In this document: positions 9,473-17,891 of the stretch, piece after piece
Layout of the letters: each line of letters opens with the position of its first letter
How positions within the stretch are numbered: the stretch's first letter is position 1
DNA from: Legionella yabuuchiae
GTDB taxonomy: Bacteria > Pseudomonadota > Gammaproteobacteria > Legionellales > Legionellaceae
Length of the DNA: 64,000 nucleotides
Assembly (NCBI RefSeq): GCF_900640115.1
Contig: NZ_CAAAIW010000009.1
Span: 1 to 64,000 of the forward strand
Direction: 5' to 3'
Made by a program: the position numbers and the translations under genes
The notes under the pieces: model-generated
Databases searched by the model: none
Told to the model about the DNA's origin: nothing
The model's input: only the letters and a program-made list of their open reading frames with translations

Positions 9473-11023
9473 ATGTCGGAAACACAAGGATTTACATACG
9501 TTTTAGATAAGCAAAATTTCTTTAAAACCTTAGCTACTCCATCAACCCTCCTTCCTCTGCGTCTTGTTGAAGCAGAAGCAAAGAAGAAAGATTACGAGTA
9601 TGTGGCAAACCATCGTTCAGAAATTGAACAAGATTTTATTGATTTATTTAATGCCCTACAACAGAACGGTGACGGCCGCGATAAATTTTGGTATTACGGT
9701 TACTACTGCGCTTTAATGCTTGAATTTTATTATCAAGCGTATGATAAGAAAGAATTAACCGCGGAATATAAAGCGCTGGCTAACGAGATCAGCGCTCGCT
9801 ATGAAGCACAAAAGTTAGGAAAACAGTCTGGGCAAGCTAGCAATTCTTATTTAAATGCTCTTGGTAAACAACTGGCTACAGATTTAAGCGGCTTAGCCAG
9901 CACACCGCTACATTCCGCCAAAATTAAAGACATGGCGGGCTTAGTGAATATCACCAGAATGCAAATTGTTTTTTCTCGCATATTTCTACAACAAACGCTG
10001 GTGGTGTTGAAAGAATCTGAGTTCATTGGCAAGCTTCTGGGAAGACGTGGAACAATTGATGGCATGCTCAACATGCTTAGTAAACCAACAGGGGTATTTA
10101 ATGCTTTGAGTGTTGGTTTATTTGCTATCCGGTTTACTATGAATACCGGAACGTTGCTAAAACATACCTTCTTTCCTAGCACCGAAGAATCTAAACTTCC
10201 CATCGCACAACGTTTTGCTAAAGAATTTAATAAACGGCATTGTGAGATGCTCAATGATCTTGTTTGGGGAACCGTCAATGGCTTAACCAATTACGCCCAC
10301 TACTTTAAGATCTCTGCTTCTGTAGCTAACTGGACAATGGCGGCTTTTCTAGTGTTTGACTTGGCGTTACTGTTTTATCGTCGTCGTTTAGCTGAGCAGG
10401 AATATTTTACCAAAAAAGCACAATATCAGGAGGAACTAGACTTATACGCCAAAGATCCCGCACATCAACAGGTAATCCTGGAGCAATTGGAGTGTTTAGA
10501 AATTCGCTGGAAAGCTACGAGTGCGACGTTTTGGTTTAATATTACAGCGGCGCTTCTTTTAATGGGAGGATTTTCAGCGGCTTTAATGTTGGCTTCTCCT
10601 GCGGCCGTCCCCGTTTCATTTTTGGTCTGTTGCTTTGCCGTCGCGATGTATGTTTCCGCGGATATGTTTGGAAAATACAAAGAAAAAGTATTGATCTTTG
10701 AACAAAAGCAGGGAAAAGGACTCGCAACCGAAGACGATATGGCGGCGGTGACAAACGCACGCACTGATTTTCTGATTTTTGTAGCCAAAAGTGCGCTTGT
10801 GCCGATGGTCATCATGGGTGTATTCGCGGTATCCTGGCCGGCTGCTGTATTACTTACGGTGTTATATCTAGGCTACGAGTTGGGTAAAGGATACCTGAAT
10901 CTAAAACGCGCACCCGATGTGCCGATGTTGCCTAGCAATGAATTGGTGGATTCTGCCGATAAAACAGAAACAGAAACAGAAACAGAAACAGATCCTATCC
11001 TGCCATCTCCTTCAGGAAGTTAA
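9473..11023 (+). CDS. Large lineage-specific membrane protein (paralogue of the gene at 20.3-22.2 kb)
   Basis: I do not recognise a named family. The ATG at 9473 follows a GTAGGAA ribosome binding site and gives 516 residues. The N-terminal half is largely helical and soluble. From about residue 200 come a long hydrophobic and coiled region and at least four predicted membrane segments, then a low-complexity Thr/Glu tail. The segment LLKHTFFPS, then RF, then EFNKRHCEMLNDLVWGTVN aligns with LLKHTFQGP, RF and RKFTLLNDLVWATVN in the 20.3-kb protein at the same relative position, so the two are paralogues. It sits alone between mnmE and rsmI. Size, membrane hairpins and lineage restriction resemble Dot/Icm effectors, but this is inference. 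Confidence 0.85.
   Translation: MSETQGFTYVLDKQNFFKTLATPSTLLPLRLVEAEAKKKDYEYVANHRSEIEQDFIDLFNALQQNGDGRDKFWYYGYYCALMLEFYYQAYDKKELTAEYKALANEISARYEAQKLGKQSGQASNSYLNALGKQLATDLSGLASTPLHSAKIKDMAGLVNITRMQIVFSRIFLQQTLVVLKESEFIGKLLGRRGTIDGMLNMLSKPTGVFNALSVGLFAIRFTMNTGTLLKHTFFPSTEESKLPIAQRFAKEFNKRHCEMLNDLVWGTVNGLTNYAHYFKISASVANWTMAAFLVFDLALLFYRRRLAEQEYFTKKAQYQEELDLYAKDPAHQQVILEQLECLEIRWKATSATFWFNITAALLLMGGFSAALMLASPAAVPVSFLVCCFAVAMYVSADMFGKYKEKVLIFEQKQGKGLATEDDMAAVTNARTDFLIFVAKSALVPMVIMGVFAVSWPAAVLLTVLYLGYELGKGYLNLKRAPDVPMLPSNELVDSADKTETETETETDPILPSPSGS
10962..10991 (+). repeat. Hexanucleotide microsatellite (AAACAG)5
   Basis: Five perfect AAACAG units encode the alternating Thr-Glu tail near the C-terminus of the 516-residue membrane protein. 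Because the unit is six bases, gain or loss of copies would change tail length by two residues without shifting the frame. Confidence 0.9.
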
Positions 11024-11120
11024 TTCAAACATCTGTGACTAATTTAAGAGGCGCTGATGTGCAAAAACATTAGGAACGATGACCTGTCTCGTTCCTGGCT
11101 GCGTGAAATAAAAAGAAAAA

Positions 11121-11285
11121 TATACCCATGATCGTTCACAATGCGAGCTGTTAGGCGCCTTTATTTATTGTCCTGTCGCAGTTTAAAAAGCGAGTAATGG
11201 CTCATTCCTTTGCGAGTTTTTCAACATGCGGCTGGGCGAAAAAGAAACAGCATAAATCACGCATTTTGACCGATCACGGGCATAT
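11121..11285. repeat. 165-bp palindromic repeat element, copy 1
   Basis: The outer arms TATACCCATGATCG and CGATCACGGGCATA enclose inner arms flanking the conserved core AAAAAGCGAGTAATGGCTCA. The element is clearly homologous to the better preserved copy at 15368-15534, with diverged arms. It lies between the converging 516-residue membrane protein gene and rsmI and could act as a bidirectional terminator-like structure. No coding capacity. Confidence 0.85.
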
Positions 11286-11293
11286 CATCGTTT

Positions 11294-12148
11294 TTAATCC
11301 CCTTTACTCATCTCCAAAGCCCGCGAATACAACTCATTTTTATTCCCACCAGTGATCTTACAAGCAAGCTTTACTGCTTGCTTTAAAGGCATTTCTTCCA
11401 TTAACAGGCTTAAGAGGTGCTCTTCTTCCTGGGTTTTCTTTTTTGCTTCTCGAGGAGGAATGATTAAGACAAACTCACCCTTAACGTGCCTTTTATCGCT
11501 TAACAACCAATGTTTAACGTCAATAGAGCTTCCCGCCACAAATCGCTCAAAGGTTTTGGTGAGTTCTTTTGCCAATACCAATTGACAGTCTTCACCAAAT
11601 ACAGCGGCAATATCTTCCACAGCATTAACAATGCGATGGGTAGACTCATACATAATTAGCGTGTGTAGCGTAGCGCTGAGGTGTTGTAGCGTTTGCTTTC
11701 TTGCTGAAGATTTTGCTGGAAGAAAACCAATAAACGTAAACACATCTGAAGGAACGCCAGCAGCACATAATGCGGTGATTAAAGCGCAAGGTCCAGGGAT
11801 GGGAACGACAGAAATACCCTCGATTCTCGCTTGTTTGACCAAAGGAAATCCTGGATCGCTGATCAAAGGAGTGCCTGCATCGCTGATTAAAGCGTAAGTT
11901 TGGCCTTGTTGTAAACGTTCAATAATGACTTTGCTTTTTTCGGCTTCATTAAAGGCATGCATTGAGACTAAGGGTTTATTAATTCCTAATGCGGTCAATA
12001 ATGGTTGAGAATGGCGTGTGTCTTCTGCCAAAATTGCATCAACCGATTGCAAAGTATGGATCGCTCTTGTGCTGATGTCTTCCAAGTTGCCAATCGGGGT
12101 TGCAACAATATAAAGCGTGCCTGAAGTTATTGCTGAAGAGGCAGTCAT
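11294..12148 (-). CDS. rsmI: 16S rRNA (cytidine-1402-2'-O)-methyltransferase RsmI
   Basis: RsmI methylates the ribose of C1402 in the 16S rRNA decoding centre using SAM. The 284 residues begin with GTLYIVATPIGNLEDISTRA, the family signature, followed by LAEDTRHSQ and the glycine-rich LISDAGTPLISDPG. The tetrapyrrole-methylase fold is expected. It diverges from lpoA, as in many gammaproteobacteria (yraL-yraM), with a 54-bp shared upstream region. Confidence 0.96.
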   Translation of the reverse strand: MTASSAITSGTLYIVATPIGNLEDISTRAIHTLQSVDAILAEDTRHSQPLLTALGINKPLVSMHAFNEAEKSKVIIERLQQGQTYALISDAGTPLISDPGFPLVKQARIEGISVVPIPGPCALITALCAAGVPSDVFTFIGFLPAKSSARKQTLQHLSATLHTLIMYESTHRIVNAVEDIAAVFGEDCQLVLAKELTKTFERFVAGSSIDVKHWLLSDKRHVKGEFVLIIPPREAKKKTQEEEHLLSLLMEEMPLKQAVKLACKITGGNKNELYSRALEMSKGD

Positions 12149-12202
12149 GGTTTATTCTCTTCTCTTCTTTTAGGTTGAGTGTAGGTAAAATAGGTCAAGC
12201 GA

Positions 12203-13999
12203 ATGAAATCCTCAATGTATAAATTAGGTTTGTTGTATCTCTGTTTTTCATTATTGACCGGATGCGCTAATGTGTCAGATAGCCCTATGCAAGTCAACCA
12301 ACAGTTGGCAAGTCCTTACACGCTGCCCGCAGCCACTTATCTGGCTCAGGCTAAAAGAAGCATTGGCGAAGAACAACAAGCGTTCCAAATGATGGCCGCT
12401 GGCCGCTTAATTCATGAAGGACAATGGCAGCAAGGTCAGACTATTTTAGCACGGTTAAAGCAGTTGCCTCCCGATTTGGCCGATAAAAAGCATCTGTTAT
12501 TAGCCAAAATTGAATTGATCCGTGAAAGACCACAATCGGCCATCAAAACACTGGCTGCCATTAACAATGTTCATGATTTACCGATTTATTATCAAGCGCA
12601 GTATCACGAGCTTTTAGCGGAAGCTTATAAAAGCACCGCGAATGTGTCTGAGGCTGTGGATGAACGGATTAAACTGTCAAAGCTTTTACCGGACAAAGCC
12701 TCTCAAGCTAATAATTTACGAGCGCTTTGGCTAGCTTTAGCCGGACAACCCACGCCTGAATTAAACACCATGGCTCTTGAAGCCGAAGAGTCTTCTGAAC
12801 TTAAGGGGTGGATGCAATTAGCGCTCCTATCTCGTGATGACCATACCAAACCCAGCGATATGCTCAATGCCATTCAAAATTGGCAAACCAAGTACCCAAC
12901 TCACCCAGCCAACAGCCTACTAAACACATCGCAAGTGGATCAAAAGCTCTTTTCTCATCCTAGACAAGTAGCCTTGCTATTGCCATTGACAGGTTCATTA
13001 GGTGGTCCAGGAACGGCCATTCGTGATGGTTTTATTGCGGCCTACCAAGCGAGTAAAGATGTTGATGATTTAAACGTTCGTTTTTATGATACCAATCAAT
13101 CGGATGTGAGTTCATTATACCAACAAGCCATTGATGAAGGCGCAGATTACATTGTAGGCCCTCTTACCAAATCCGATGTGGCCAAGGTTGCGGCATTAAA
13201 TCATCCTGTTCCGACGTTATTTTTAAACGATTTGAATGGTAACGTGAAAGAAAATGCCTATCAATTTGGCCTTTCACCCAGTAATGAAGCCCGTCAAGTG
13301 GCGTCTAAAGCTAGATTAAATGGCCATACCCGTGCTTTGGTGATTGCACCACAAGACGCATGGGGTGATGAAGTCGTGGCAGCGTTTAGCCAACAATGGC
13401 GTGCCAACGGCGGGCGCGTAGCGGATACCTTGCAATACGGTAAGAATGATAATTTGAATCAAACTGTCCGTGATTTTTTACATATCTCGAAGAGTGAAGA
13501 ACGCAAAAAAGCATTAAAAGAAATTCTTGGGCATAGCATTGAAGCCACACCAAGACGTCGCCAGGATTTTGATATGATCTTTTTATTAGCCTACCCAAGT
13601 AAAGCACGACAAATCATGCCTTTATTGCGTTATTATTATGCCGGCGATGTTCCCGTGTATTCCACATCCAGTGTTTATGGTGGGCATCCGAACTCTTTAA
13701 AAGATCGCGATCTAAACGGAATTATCTTCTGCGACATGCCATGGGTGTTTGAGCATAATTTGGGGTACAAAAACTGGCCAGAACAATTAAACAGTTATAA
13801 CCGGTTATACGCGTTAGGCATGGATAGTTTCGAGCTTTCCGGCCAATTAAACCAACTGTTAATCTTCCCAGCCATGGGCGTTCGCGATAAAAGTGGGATA
13901 CTGTATCTAAATCCTAACGGCCAAATTGCACGCATTTCGGCTTGGGGGCAGTTTAAACAAGGGCTTGTGGAGCCGATGAATAATCGCATGCTTTCTTAA
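12203..13999 (+). CDS. lpoA: Penicillin-binding protein activator LpoA
   Basis: LpoA is an outer-membrane lipoprotein that reaches through the periplasm to stimulate PBP1A. The 598 residues start with a lipoprotein signal peptide whose lipobox is LLTGC (Cys about residue 21). An N-terminal TPR-like helical region (about 40-240) follows, then a periplasmic-binding-protein-like domain beginning RQVALLLPLTGSLGGPGTAIRDG. In E. coli, lpoA is followed by yraN-diaA-dolP; here those genes are at 50.8-53 kb and lpoA is followed by a pilus gene. Confidence 0.93.
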   Translation: MKSSMYKLGLLYLCFSLLTGCANVSDSPMQVNQQLASPYTLPAATYLAQAKRSIGEEQQAFQMMAAGRLIHEGQWQQGQTILARLKQLPPDLADKKHLLLAKIELIRERPQSAIKTLAAINNVHDLPIYYQAQYHELLAEAYKSTANVSEAVDERIKLSKLLPDKASQANNLRALWLALAGQPTPELNTMALEAEESSELKGWMQLALLSRDDHTKPSDMLNAIQNWQTKYPTHPANSLLNTSQVDQKLFSHPRQVALLLPLTGSLGGPGTAIRDGFIAAYQASKDVDDLNVRFYDTNQSDVSSLYQQAIDEGADYIVGPLTKSDVAKVAALNHPVPTLFLNDLNGNVKENAYQFGLSPSNEARQVASKARLNGHTRALVIAPQDAWGDEVVAAFSQQWRANGGRVADTLQYGKNDNLNQTVRDFLHISKSEERKKALKEILGHSIEATPRRRQDFDMIFLLAYPSKARQIMPLLRYYYAGDVPVYSTSSVYGGHPNSLKDRDLNGIIFCDMPWVFEHNLGYKNWPEQLNSYNRLYALGMDSFELSGQLNQLLIFPAMGVRDKSGILYLNPNGQIARISAWGQFKQGLVEPMNNRMLS

Positions 14000-14094
14000 T
14001 TAAGCCTACCCCGCTTGAAGGCTGGTATTCCTTCTTAAAATGCACCTATACTAATTATTAGATGAAATAAATCAATTATCCTTTGGGTCCAAAC

Positions 14095-15336
14095 ATGCCC
14101 GATTTTCAATTTACAGCACGAGATGCTAGTGGCAGCACAGTCAGAGGTGTGCGAAAGGCGCGATCGGCTGAAGATTTGGCAACCCAATTACAAAAAGAAT
14201 CATTACTGCCTTTGGATATTGAGCAGTCAACTAAAGCGAAAGCACAACCCCAGCAATCTGTTGCAAAATATTCGGCTTCAGGGTTATTTAAAAAACCGGT
14301 TTCTAAAGAAGAGCTGCAAATGTTTTGCCGTCAAATGTATGCGCTAATTAAATCAGGAATTCCTTTAAGCATAGCAATCGCAAGACTTGCAGAATCCTCC
14401 CACGATAAAGAACTCGCTAAAACCCTACGGCAAATATTAGTCAGTTTAAATGAAGGACAAAGCCTTAATGCCTCAATGAGTCGTTTTCCGAAAGTTTTTT
14501 CTGATTTTTTTATTAATCTGGTAAAGCTTGGTGAAGAAATCGGAAAGTTGGATGAAGTATTTTATCATCTTTCTGAATACCTGTTACTTGAGATTGAAAC
14601 GGGTAAAAAATTAAAAAAAGCGATGCGCTATCCTTTAATTATCACATTCGTTACGTTTTGTGCAATTATAGGTGTGACCGTCTTTGTTATTCCTGCGTTT
14701 GCTAAAATGTTTCAATCCTTTAACGCAGAACTTCCCTTACCTACCCTTATTCTAGTTAGCGTTGCTAATTTTTTTATCAATTATTGGTATGTGGCGCTTA
14801 TAAGCATAATTTTATTGATTTATGGCTTGAGATATTACATAAAAACCCCTGAGGGTACCGTCGTGTGGTCTAAGTGGCAATTAAAAATACCTATTTTTGG
14901 TTGGCTCATTCATCGAATTATTTTATCGCGTTTTACAAGACTGTTCGCATTAGCTTTAAAGGCCGGGTTAAGCGCTGTTGATGGCATTAACTTGGTGGGC
15001 AAGTCCACTAATAATGCTTATTTTGCAACCAAAATCCAATCGGTTACTCAATCAATTGCACGCGGCAACACCATCTCAGCATCGCTTGCGCAAACAAAAC
15101 TTTTTCCTCCGTTGGTGTTGCAGATGATATCGCTTGGGGAGGAAACTGGACGAATTGATGAGCTCCTAAACGATGCTGCCGAATTTTATCAGCGGGATAT
15201 TGAATATGATCTAGCACGATTCAATGATTATATTGAACCGATCATGATTGTTATTGTCGCCGGCATGGTCCTTATTCTGGCATTAGGAGTTTACATGCCG
15301 ATGTGGGATTTTGCAGGGAAGGCATTAGCCAGATAA
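14095..15336 (+). CDS. Type II secretion / type IV pilus inner-membrane platform protein (GspF/PilC family)
   Basis: The protein has two GspF domains, each followed by membrane segments. The first begins MFCRQMYALIKSGIPLSIAI and the second RFTRLFALALKAGLSAVDG. The N-terminus FQFTARDASGSTVRG is typical of PilC/GspF. From the ATG at 14095 it has 413 residues, the usual length; a TTG four codons earlier is unlikely. Such proteins anchor the assembly ATPase that extrudes pilin subunits. It is followed by two prepilin-like genes, but no ATPase or prepilin peptidase is nearby, so the cassette may use machinery encoded elsewhere. Confidence 0.92.
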   Translation: MPDFQFTARDASGSTVRGVRKARSAEDLATQLQKESLLPLDIEQSTKAKAQPQQSVAKYSASGLFKKPVSKEELQMFCRQMYALIKSGIPLSIAIARLAESSHDKELAKTLRQILVSLNEGQSLNASMSRFPKVFSDFFINLVKLGEEIGKLDEVFYHLSEYLLLEIETGKKLKKAMRYPLIITFVTFCAIIGVTVFVIPAFAKMFQSFNAELPLPTLILVSVANFFINYWYVALISIILLIYGLRYYIKTPEGTVVWSKWQLKIPIFGWLIHRIILSRFTRLFALALKAGLSAVDGINLVGKSTNNAYFATKIQSVTQSIARGNTISASLAQTKLFPPLVLQMISLGEETGRIDELLNDAAEFYQRDIEYDLARFNDYIEPIMIVIVAGMVLILALGVYMPMWDFAGKALAR

Positions 15337-15367
15337 ACTTTTTTGGCGTTTTGATTGTATAATTTTT

Positions 15368-15534
15368 TATATACCCGTAATCTTTCAAAATGCGTGTTTT
15401 TAGGCGCCTTTATTTTTTGTCCTGCCGCATTTTAAAAAGCGAGTAATGGCTCATTCCCTTGCGAGTTTTTAAAATGCGGCAGGGCGAAAAAGAAAAAGCA
15501 TAAATCACGCATTTTGAAAGATTACGGGTATATA
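15368..15534. repeat. 167-bp palindromic repeat element, copy 2 (best preserved)
   Basis: The outer arms are a perfect 29-bp inverted repeat starting TATATACCCGTAATC. An inner perfect 18-bp inverted repeat (CCTGCCGCATTTTAAAAA) surrounds the core GCGAGTAATGGCTCA. The nested palindrome, length and lack of coding capacity are those of a miniature transposable element. It separates the PilC-like gene from the first pilin gene. Confidence 0.9.
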
Positions 15535-15600
15535 TAGACTATTTTTTTGAATAGATAGTCCTACCGATTGTAACTTTCATTTTGAAAGGAGAGGTTGTAG

Positions 15601-15957
15601 ATGAAAAGGAAACAGAGCCTGGGTTATGGTTTAATGGAAGTTGCATTAGGCGTAGCAATTGTGGGCGCATTGGCAGTAGGTACAGTAGCAACTTATAACA
15701 ATATAGGTTCGGAAGCTGAGTTAAATGTACTGGCAAAAATTGCATCTGACATAGCCGAAGCTGCAAAGGTTAATTATTATGCATGTCAAAGTGGTGTTGG
15801 GTCATGTACAACACTCGCAAACTGTGATGCTCATAAAGTTTTATTTGTTGGTGGAACATGGCCTGCGGGTGTAACGGTAGCGGACGGAACGACTTCTGGG
15901 TGTAAAATTACGTATGGTTCCTCAACTCTAGATAATTATGCAGTTCCAGGTGTATAA
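15601..15957 (+). CDS. Type IV prepilin-like protein
   Basis: The 118 residues begin MKRKQSLG, then YGLMEVALGVAIVGALAVG. This is a class-III prepilin leader with cleavage expected after Gly8, Glu at +5 and a hydrophobic N-terminal helix. Two pairs of cysteines (around CQSGVGSC and near the C-terminus, SGC) could form loops. A GAAAGGAGAGG ribosome binding site precedes the ATG. It belongs with the upstream PilC-like protein and the second prepilin at 16.6 kb. The degenerate hydrophobic helix and small size suggest a minor pilin or pseudopilin. Function is otherwise unknown. Confidence 0.8.
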   Translation: MKRKQSLGYGLMEVALGVAIVGALAVGTVATYNNIGSEAELNVLAKIASDIAEAAKVNYYACQSGVGSCTTLANCDAHKVLFVGGTWPAGVTVADGTTSGCKITYGSSTLDNYAVPGV

Positions 15958-16028
15958 GATTAGGAGGCATAAGTTAACATAGCATCAACACATGCTTTGT
16001 CTATTGGCAAGTGTATGTACTAAATGGT

Positions 16029-16547
16029 CTCTGTACATGACAAAAAAACCGGCCATGCCCGCGCAGGCGGGCAACCATTTCTGGTTTGGCACTGAAGTAA
16101 CTTAAGATAACTCGCTGCCATAGAATGAAAATCATATAATCTCGATCGTCAAAATTTTTTTCCGAATTTCCTTTGGATTACCATCAAATAGCAGGATTTA
16201 TTTTTAAATTGTTTTTTGTGAGTGGTGGGCAATGGTATTTAAGCATGGATCGAACCAATTGGCATTGGGGAAAATCAGACATCAATATTTTAATGCTCGG
16301 CATTGTTTTCAAAGGAACGGCCATCCCAATTTAAAAGTACAACGTTCATCATTTGGTTTATTATGAAATTCATTCTGATGTCTACGAAGCAATAACCAGA
16401 GAAAACGCATCAAGAAGTGGAACCGACAATAGAAAATAAACCTTATCGAGCAAAACAACCCCCAGTGGCTTGATTTGGGCATCGGATTATTTTGATCGAT
16501 GGTTGCCCGCCTGCGCGGGCATGACAGGTTTTTTGTCATGTACAGAG
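16029..16547 (+). mobile_element. 519-bp internally deleted IS4-family element with target duplication
   Basis: It starts CTCTGTACATGACA (16029-16042) and ends with the inverted copy TGTCATGTACAGAG (16534-16547). The full terminal inverted repeat extends to about 50 bp and includes the GC-rich palindrome. Flanks are CTAAATGGT (16020-16028) and ATAAATGGT (16548-16556), a 9-bp target duplication with one mismatch. The first 125 bp match the IS end at the left edge of the window (three differences). The interior has lost the transposase N-terminus and most of the rest. It lies between the two prepilin genes. Confidence 0.9.
16152..16334 (+). pseudogene. IS4-family transposase remnant
   Basis: An open frame encodes SEFPLDYHQIAG, then WYLSMDRTNWHWGKSDINIL and LGIVFKGTAIPI, ending at TAA 16332-16334. 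This is the region around the first catalytic aspartate (MDRTNW) of IS4-type DDE transposases. The start, the N-terminal domain and the second and third acidic residues are missing, so it cannot be active. It lies inside the 519-bp element. Confidence 0.9.
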
Positions 16548-16646
16548 ATAAATGGTACACACCTATTTCTTGAATACAAAGTTGCTCCATACTAAACTCA
16601 AATATAGGAATATTAAACTGATATTCTATTTTTAGAGGTCACTACA

Positions 16647-17024
16647 ATGAAAAGACAATCTGGTTTTACCTTGATGGAGTTGGTCGTAGTGATTGTGATT
16701 CTTGGAATTCTTGCTGCGGTTGCAGTTCCAAATTACATTGACTTGACAGATGAAGCTGGTACTGCTGGCACAAAAGGTGTGGCTGGTGGCCTGACTTCAG
16801 CAAGTGCAATTAATTTGGCCGCTTGTAAAGCAGGATCTGCTAGTTGTATTACAACAACAGGGCAAACCTGTACACAAATTGCTGCAAGCGTATTAGCTGG
16901 TGGATTACCAGAGGGTTATACTTCCGGAACAACAGCGGTTACCTTCACCAATGGTATTGCTGAATGTATCATAACCGAAGGAACTTCGGGTCAAACGGCC
17001 GTTGCCAGAGTTCATGAAACTTAA
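16647..17024 (+). CDS. Type IV pilin / MSHA-type prepilin
   Basis: The 125 residues begin MKRQSG, then FTLMELVVVIVILGILAAVAVP, a textbook class-III prepilin leader cut after Gly6 with Glu at +5 and the conserved hydrophobic helix. The mature part is short and Gly/Ala/Thr-rich, with cysteine pairs (CKAGSASC, CTQ and C-terminal CII). It is more canonical than the prepilin at 15.6 kb and probably the main subunit of this cassette. An IS remnant separates the two prepilins. A weak terminator follows. Confidence 0.88.
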   Translation: MKRQSGFTLMELVVVIVILGILAAVAVPNYIDLTDEAGTAGTKGVAGGLTSASAINLAACKAGSASCITTTGQTCTQIAASVLAGGLPEGYTSGTTAVTFTNGIAECIITEGTSGQTAVARVHET

Positions 17025-17045
17025 TCGCTATAATGCTTTATGAGG

Positions 17046-17075
17046 AACGCTCTGCACGCCTTGGTGGGGCGTTTT
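17046..17075 (+). terminator. Possible rho-independent terminator after the pilin gene
   Basis: AACGCTC (17046-17052) pairs with GGGCGTT, closing a loop of about 14 nt, and is followed by TTTTAG. The stem is only 7 bp and the T-run short, so it is modest. Confidence 0.45.
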
Positions 17076-17117
17076 AGTGTGGGTGTTTTTTATTAAGATT
17101 TGTTTAAGGAAAAATGA

Positions 17118-17330
17118 ATGATTGTGTTATTTATAGTAGGGCTACTCATCATTGTAATCGGATTGATGATGATTTTCACGCCAGAAGCGCTTTATAAAAT
17201 CAATGCGGCTTTAAACAAAAAAGTGTTCAGCGATAAAGAAATCTTTAAAAACAAAACGCCCATAGCGATTATTTATATCGCCGTGGGCTTTCTTTTAGTG
17301 TTTACCTACTTGCAATATTTTTTCAGGTAG
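17118..17330 (+). CDS. Small hypothetical membrane protein
   Basis: The 70 residues have an N-terminal membrane segment (MIVLFIVGLLIIVIGLMMIF), a basic loop with many Lys (ALNKKVFSDKEIFKNKT) and a second membrane segment (IAIIYIAVGFLLVFTYL). A TTTAAGGAAA ribosome binding site lies just before the ATG. No family is recognised. The gene stands alone after the pilin cassette and converges with the next gene. Confidence 0.65.
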   Translation: MIVLFIVGLLIIVIGLMMIFTPEALYKINAALNKKVFSDKEIFKNKTPIAIIYIAVGFLLVFTYLQYFFR

Positions 17331-17400
17331 ACGAATTCAAAAGTTAGGTTATTTTTGCTTCTAATCCTTGATTGAAGTAAAAATAGGAGCAAGCCAATTA

Positions 17401-17847
17401 CTACTGATACTCTCGCTGCAATTCCAATGGCACGACATGATGGAGTCGTGAATACAATCCCATGGTTTGCTCACAAAATACTTGCAGTTGTTGGCGATTT
17501 TCCCAAATCATATAATCTACGCCTTTGCGAAATGCCTGTACGCGGCATAAGGTATTCACTAATTCTTTTTCATGTTTCGATAAACCAAGGTGATCGTTTA
17601 GTTCAATGAGTTCAATCAATTTGACTTGTTGTCTTACTGGGCGATGCTCATGCAGCAGAAATGCTTTAAGTGTGAGTTCAAAAGCAAGATAGATTAGGGA
17701 TGTGACGGGCAATAACGCATCGACGCTTAAATGATCATCAAATGACACTTCCGCATTTTGCTGTAACAAATGTTCCGCGCAATAGGCATGCTGGGCTGCG
17801 ATTTCTAGCATAGATACTGCATCAAGGTAATTCTTTTCCATAATCAT
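17401..17847 (-). CDS. HEPN-like helical protein, unknown function
   Basis: The 148 residues are all-helical. A central stretch, LIYLAFELTLKAFLLHEHRP, followed by ELNDHLGLS, is of the type seen in HEPN and HEPN-like proteins (often RNases or toxin partners), but I cannot confirm the catalytic RxxxxH motif. An AGGAG site sits 5 nt before the ATG at 17847. No antitoxin-like partner gene is adjacent. It lies just downstream of folM on the same strand (44 bp), so co-transcription is possible. Identification is tentative. Confidence 0.7.
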   Translation of the reverse strand: MIMEKNYLDAVSMLEIAAQHAYCAEHLLQQNAEVSFDDHLSVDALLPVTSLIYLAFELTLKAFLLHEHRPVRQQVKLIELIELNDHLGLSKHEKELVNTLCRVQAFRKGVDYMIWENRQQLQVFCEQTMGLYSRLHHVVPLELQREYQ

Positions 17848-17891
17848 ACTCCTTTAGTTAGGAGGTTTAGGGAGGGTCACTAACCTACCTC

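Noticed and set aside
16309-16590. 93-codon minus-strand open frame across the 519-bp IS derivative
   Set aside because: It runs antisense through the transposase remnant and over the element's right end and target duplication, so it is a chance frame created by the insertion.
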